A DNA stretch of 64,000 nucleotides from Treponema sp. UBA3813 (GTDB lineage Bacteria; Spirochaetota; Spirochaetia; Treponematales; Treponemataceae): positions 1 to 64,000 of the forward strand of contig DFEB01000069.1 in the NCBI GenBank assembly GCA_002368605.1. The letters run 5' to 3'. Positions 60,492 to 64,000 of the stretch are shown one piece after another. Numbering within the stretch: the first letter of the stretch is position 1; every line of letters begins with the position of its first letter. A program made the position numbers and the translations under genes. Below the pieces are notes generated by a model that was given only the letters and a program-made list of their open reading frames with translations, had not been told where the DNA came from and searched no databases.

Positions 60492-61688
60492 ATGGCAAAA
60501 ATTCAGATGAAAAACGCAATCGCCGAGCTTGACGGCGATGAAATGACTAGAGTTTTGTGGGCGGTTATCAAAGAAAAACTTCTTGAGCCTTTCGTTGATT
60601 TGAAAACCGAATATTACGATTTGGGCTTGAAGCACCGAGATGATACCGATGATGAAGTCACCTACGAAAGCGCCGAGGCTATCAAAAGGCTGGGCGTCGG
60701 CGTAAAATGCGCCACAATTACTTCAAACGCAGCCCGCGTAAAAGAATACAACTTAAAGCAGCTTACCCCAAGCCCCAACGGAATTATCCGAGGCGAGCTT
60801 GACGGCACTGTTTTCCGTGCACCGATTTTCGTAAAGAATGTAGCCTGTGCCGTCACCAGCTGGAAAAAGCCCATCGTTCTCGGCCGTCACGCTTACGGTG
60901 ATGTTTACAAAAACTGCGAGATTAAGACTCCTTGCGCAGGAAAGGCCGAGCTTGTCTTCACTGGAGAGGACGGCAAGGAAATCCGCAAGACCATCATGGA
61001 GATGAAAGGTCCCGGCATCATTCAGGGAATCCACAACCTTGACAAGTCTATCGAAAGCTTCGCCCGTTGCTGCTTCAACTATGCTTTGGATCAAAAAATC
61101 AGCGTATGGCTCGGCACAAAAGACACAATCTCAAAGACATACGACGGCAACTTCAAAGAGATTTTCCAGCGTATTTTCGACAGCGAATACAAGGCAAAGT
61201 TCGACGAAGCCGGAATCGAATATTTCTACACTTTGATTGACGACGCGGTTGCCCGAATCATGAAGAGCGAGGGCGGTATGCTCTGGGCCTGCAAGAACTA
61301 CGACGGAGACGTTATGAGCGACATGATTGCCTCTGCCTGCGGATCTTTGGCTATGATGACTTCAGTTCTTGTTTCTCCGGACGGAAAATACGAGTACGAG
61401 GCAAGCCACGGCACTGTCCAAAAGCACTATTACCGCTACCAGAAGGGCGAAAAGACTTCTACAAACCCTGTCGCGCTTATTTTCGCATGGACCGGGGCAC
61501 TTGCAAAACGAGCCGAACTTGACAACACTCCTGAGCTCGCCTCTTTTGCAAAAAAACTTGAAAAGGCTACCCTTGACACAATCGAAGAGGGCACGATGAC
61601 AGGTGACCTTGCCCGCCTCGCAAGCCCTGCCGCAAAGAAAGTCGTGGACAGCTGGGAATTTATCGACGCAATCGCCGCCAGATTATAA
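60492..61688 (+). CDS. icd: NADP-dependent isocitrate dehydrogenase (type II homodimer)
   Basis: Decarboxylates isocitrate to 2-oxoglutarate with NADP. 398 residues. It is of the eukaryote-like type II group: [17 protein letters not shown]-like [34 protein letters not shown]. The ATG has no ribosome-binding site; TATAAT (60477-60482) ends nine bases before it. Overlaps the end of the GGDEF gene by six bases. Confidence 0.95.
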   Translation: MAKIQMKNAIAELDGDEMTRVLWAVIKEKLLEPFVDLKTEYYDLGLKHRDDTDDEVTYESAEAIKRLGVGVKCATITSNAARVKEYNLKQLTPSPNGIIRGELDGTVFRAPIFVKNVACAVTSWKKPIVLGRHAYGDVYKNCEIKTPCAGKAELVFTGEDGKEIRKTIMEMKGPGIIQGIHNLDKSIESFARCCFNYALDQKISVWLGTKDTISKTYDGNFKEIFQRIFDSEYKAKFDEAGIEYFYTLIDDAVARIMKSEGGMLWACKNYDGDVMSDMIASACGSLAMMTSVLVSPDGKYEYEASHGTVQKHYYRYQKGEKTSTNPVALIFAWTGALAKRAELDNTPELASFAKKLEKATLDTIEEGTMTGDLARLASPAAKKVVDSWEFIDAIAARL

Positions 61689-62732
61689 TTCTTTGAAAGT
61701 TTTGTTCTGATAATGAAGACTCATAGCGATGGCATTTGCCGCCGTTATGAGCAAATCCATGTCTTTGTATTGCCAGATTCTCGCGGTCGATGTGGAATCT
61801 GCTCTGATATAGCCGAAAATCTTATCGTTGTATCGGATTATGGCGTACAAGGACGATTTGATTCCCTGTTTAAGACATACTTCATGAAGTTCTTTTTGCC
61901 CGATGTTTTCAAGATGAGTGACATCGTTCAGGTAATACACTCCCATTGAGGGGCTTACATTGTCCATAAAGAAAGTGTTCGTAATCGATTCAAATTCTTC
62001 AGTGTTTGAAAGTGTGTGGATTTGAGAAAAATACAGGCCGTCTTTTGTTTGAATTCCTATGTGGTCAATCATGAGGTTTGAGCCCAAGAAAAGCAGTAAA
62101 TCTTTGATTCCATCTGCGAGATGTGGAGCTGAATTCAAAAATTTGAAAACCTGAGTGTGCATCTGCATTGAACTGATTGTGGTGTCATCGGCTGAATGCA
62201 GCTGAATGTTCTTGTGCTTTGACTCAAGGTAAATGATAAAGCAGTTCCGTCCTTTGATTTTGCCACGATACAGTGCTTTGTCTGTGAGTTCAAAAAGTGC
62301 ATCGTAGTTGTTTGCATCGGTAGGACAGCGTGAGAGCCCAAAAGTGCAGGTGAGATATAGAGTTTTGTAATCTGGCGGAGTAACTCCGTCTATGGTCTTA
62401 TGGACTTCCCGTAAAAGCGACCAGACTGCATCGTATTCGGTGATATTTGGGATGACAACCATAAATTCATCTCCGCCAAAGCGACCTACAGCGCCACGAT
62501 TTCCGAAAGAATCTTTTAGTCTGTTTGCTAAAAAAGAAATGACATGATCGCCGACAGTATGACCGTAATTGTCGTTAACATTCTTGAAATTGTCGATGTC
62601 AACGAGGGCGAGGGAAAATTCCGTGCCTTTTTCAATTAGATGTTTTGCATAATCAACGATGACATCTCTCGTGTAAAGACCTGTGAGATAATCTGTTTTT
62701 AAATCCTTGTTATTAAAAAAATCATCACCCAT
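61683..62732 (-). CDS. diguanylate cyclase with C-terminal sensor domain
   Basis: 349 residues. The GGDEF domain comes first (residues about 10-170): [25 protein letters not shown] and [11 protein letters not shown] with intact GGDEF at 86-90. No RxxD inhibitory site is seen at the usual place. The C-terminal 150 residues look GAF-like (residues about 190-345, [19 protein letters not shown]). Cytoplasmic; makes c-di-GMP on an unknown cue. Ends inside icd. Confidence 0.88.
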   Translation of the reverse strand: MGDDFFNNKDLKTDYLTGLYTRDVIVDYAKHLIEKGTEFSLALVDIDNFKNVNDNYGHTVGDHVISFLANRLKDSFGNRGAVGRFGGDEFMVVIPNITEYDAVWSLLREVHKTIDGVTPPDYKTLYLTCTFGLSRCPTDANNYDALFELTDKALYRGKIKGRNCFIIYLESKHKNIQLHSADDTTISSMQMHTQVFKFLNSAPHLADGIKDLLLFLGSNLMIDHIGIQTKDGLYFSQIHTLSNTEEFESITNTFFMDNVSPSMGVYYLNDVTHLENIGQKELHEVCLKQGIKSSLYAIIRYNDKIFGYIRADSTSTARIWQYKDMDLLITAANAIAMSLHYQNKTFKEL

Positions 62733-62871
62733 TTGGATTAAATTTTAATATTAATTTGCTGAATCGTCAATTTTTTTCTTCTGATATATAAAAAATACTT
62801 GTAAATTTTAGTGATATTTTGCTGATATTTTTTTTCCTATGTAAGCGATAGGTAATTTTCTTTTTTTTACA

Positions 62872-62900
62872 TTGTCCAAAGTGCGGAAATTCAGTATATT
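62872..62900 (+). promoter_or_regulatory. promoter of sufC
   Basis: TTGTCC (62872-62877), a 17-base spacer, TATATT (62895-62900), then six bases to ATG 62907. No Shine-Dalgarno sequence. Confidence 0.65.
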
Positions 62901-62906
62901 TCTCTC

Positions 62907-63647
62907 ATGGCTAATTTACTTGAAATTCAGAATCTGAATGTTGATATAGAAAAAAAACATGTCATTGACGGCGTGAATCTTCTGGTTAATCCCGGCGAAA
63001 CCCATGTCCTTATGGGGCCAAACGGAGCGGGAAAATCCACCTTGGGCTACACAATCATGGGAAATCCCCGCTACACAGTATCTGGCGGAAAGATTTTCTT
63101 TGACGGCGAGGACATCACCGAACTGGGCGCGGACAAGCGGGCTGCCAAAGGCATTTTCCTTTCTTTTCAGGCTCCCCTTGAGGTTCCGGGCATTCCTTTG
63201 GAATCATTTATCCGCACGGCCTTGCAGCAGAAGACCGGCGAGCGGGTCAAACTCTTCCAGTTCCAGAAGCAGCTCAAAGAGACCATGAAGCTTTTGAACA
63301 TGGACGAAAGCTATGCCAGCCGAGACCTGAATGTGGGATTTTCCGGCGGCGAGCGCAAAAAGAGCGAAATCTTGCAGCTTCTCATGCTTTCTCCCAAACT
63401 CGCCATCCTTGACGAGACTGATTCCGGCCTTGACGTTGACGCGGTTCGCACGGTCTCAAAGGGAATCGAAGAATACCAGAAGCGCATGAACGGCGCCCTT
63501 ATCATCATCACCCACTCAACGAAAATCCTTGAAAGCCTCAAAGTGGACAAGACCCATATTCTGGTCAAAGGCAAAATCATCAAGGAAGGGGACGGAAGTC
63601 TTGTTGAGGAAATCAATGCAAATGGTTTCGAGCAGTTTATAAGTTAG
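62907..63647 (+). CDS. sufC: Fe-S cluster assembly ATPase SufC
   Basis: ABC-type ATPase of the SufBCD scaffold. 246 residues. Walker A GPNGAGKSTL, Q-loop LSFQAPLEVPG, signature FSGGERKKSEILQL, Walker B LAILDETDSGLD. ATG 62907 follows TATATT by six bases. First gene of the suf cluster; sufB follows after a palindromic repeat. Confidence 0.97.
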   Translation: MANLLEIQNLNVDIEKKHVIDGVNLLVNPGETHVLMGPNGAGKSTLGYTIMGNPRYTVSGGKIFFDGEDITELGADKRAAKGIFLSFQAPLEVPGIPLESFIRTALQQKTGERVKLFQFQKQLKETMKLLNMDESYASRDLNVGFSGGERKKSEILQLLMLSPKLAILDETDSGLDVDAVRTVSKGIEEYQKRMNGALIIITHSTKILESLKVDKTHILVKGKIIKEGDGSLVEEINANGFEQFIS

Positions 63648-63679
63648 GAATTAGGAGTGAGGAGTTAGAAGTTGGGGGC

Positions 63680-63788
63680 TGCCGCTGTCCTTCGACTTCG
63701 CTCATGGAACAGCGGCCGGGCTATCCGTGGTTCCGCTAACGCTTCATTCCTTCGGAACAGCTTCGCTGCCACTACTATCCCTAGCCCG
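63680..63788 (-). repeat. palindromic repeat family, copy 7
   Basis: Minus-strand reading: GGGCTAGGGATAGTAGTGGC, AGCGAAGCTGTTCCGAAGG, AATGAAGCGTTAGCGGAACC, ACGGATAGCCCG, and a terminal hairpin GCCGCTGT..ACAGCGGC (63680-63716). It separates sufC from sufB. A stutter TTAGGAATTAGGAGTGAGG adjoins it at 63645. Confidence 0.85.
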
Positions 63789-63808
63789 TTTGATATGGTT
63801 GGACTATT

Positions 63809-64000
63809 ATGGAAAACGAAAAAGATAACATAAAAAGCATAGATTCTTCTCCCTACGACTTCCGCTATGAGGAAAAGGGCTTTTACCGCAACAAGGCTGG
63901 CCTCACGTCAGAGATTGTCGCAAAACTTTCCGACGACAAAAACGACCCTGAATGGATGCGTGAATTCCGCCAGAATGCGCTTAAAATTTACAATGAGCTT
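63809..64000 (+). CDS. sufB: Fe-S cluster assembly protein SufB (partial)
   Basis: The first 64 codons of SufB, cut by the window end. PYDFRYEEKGFYRNKAGLT and the DPEWMREFRQNALKIYNEL segment match the SufB N-terminus. Part of the suf cluster with sufC; no clear ribosome-binding site is seen. Confidence 0.9.
   Translation, partial: MENEKDNIKSIDSSPYDFRYEEKGFYRNKAGLTSEIVAKLSDDKNDPEWMREFRQNALKIYNEL

Noticed and set aside
5612..63788. CRISPR array made by the repeats
   Set aside because: Copies are many kilobases apart, in both orientations and without regular spacers. No cas gene is present.

Overview
This window comes from a Treponema-like spirochaete of moderate G+C, probably a gut or rumen commensal rather than a syphilis- or oral-type treponeme. 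The evidence is the cheA / cheW-cheR-like fusion / cheX / cheY operon, spirochaete-style lipoboxes, a DUF5312-like protein, a rpsP-khpA-rimM-trmD-rplS block followed by flagellar-export-related small genes, and a pectin-type GH105 hydrolase. I cannot name the species. No rRNA, CRISPR array, phage or complete insertion sequence is visible.

Layout: 1-4.8 kb is the chemotaxis operon. At 4.8-10.4 kb there is a gutted MATE transporter, queD, a citramalate synthase and a pair of secreted proteins (alpha/beta hydrolase plus UGSC-like protein). At 10.7-14.7 kb there is a two-component system with an exported partner, a small alarmone synthetase and a phosphodiesterase. At 14.6-24 kb is an accessory stretch with DUF4160 gene pairs, argS, an operon encoding a soluble MotA-like and a FliG_C-like protein, a broken AAA ATPase and a WYL regulator. 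At 24.2-33.6 kb are GH105, pgeF, DUF5312, leuB, a flavoprotein, a pyruvyl transferase, pyrE and sulP. At 33.7-42.8 kb is an oligopeptide-type ABC transporter operon with an oppC-oppD fusion and embedded plsC, prs and lipoprotein genes. At 42.8-46.1 kb are nhaC, a LUD protein and a pseudouridine synthase. At 46.2-51.5 kb is the ribosome/tRNA-modification operon running into FliK-, FlhB- and FlgM-like genes, then tRNA-Leu. At 51.6-57.8 kb are tatD, a lipoprotein, vapBC, pgi and a sodium symporter. At 57.8-64 kb are sufU, a second two-component system, NADP-isocitrate dehydrogenase, a GGDEF protein and the start of the sufCB cluster.

Three genome-scale patterns stand out. (1) A GC-rich palindromic repeat family occurs at least seven times in this 64 kb. 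One copy lies in frame inside the oppF-like ATPase, and another supplies the stop codon of sufU. A separate double palindrome lies in frame inside cimA. (2) About ten genes have a -10 box ending 6-9 bases before the ATG and no Shine-Dalgarno sequence, which predicts leaderless or nearly leaderless mRNAs. (3) There is gene decay and rearrangement: an internally deleted MATE gene, an AAA ATPase split by one in-frame stop, a duplicated tatD 3' end, and an ABC permease-ATPase fusion whose linker is intergenic repeat DNA.

The most novel candidate system is the operon at 17.3-19.4 kb. It encodes a protein with a FliG C-terminal torque domain, in which all five classical charged positions keep their charge. 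Next to it is a MotA-like protein that has the cytoplasmic loop (Arg/Glu pair eight residues apart) and C-terminal tail but no transmembrane segments. A lipoprotein gene follows.
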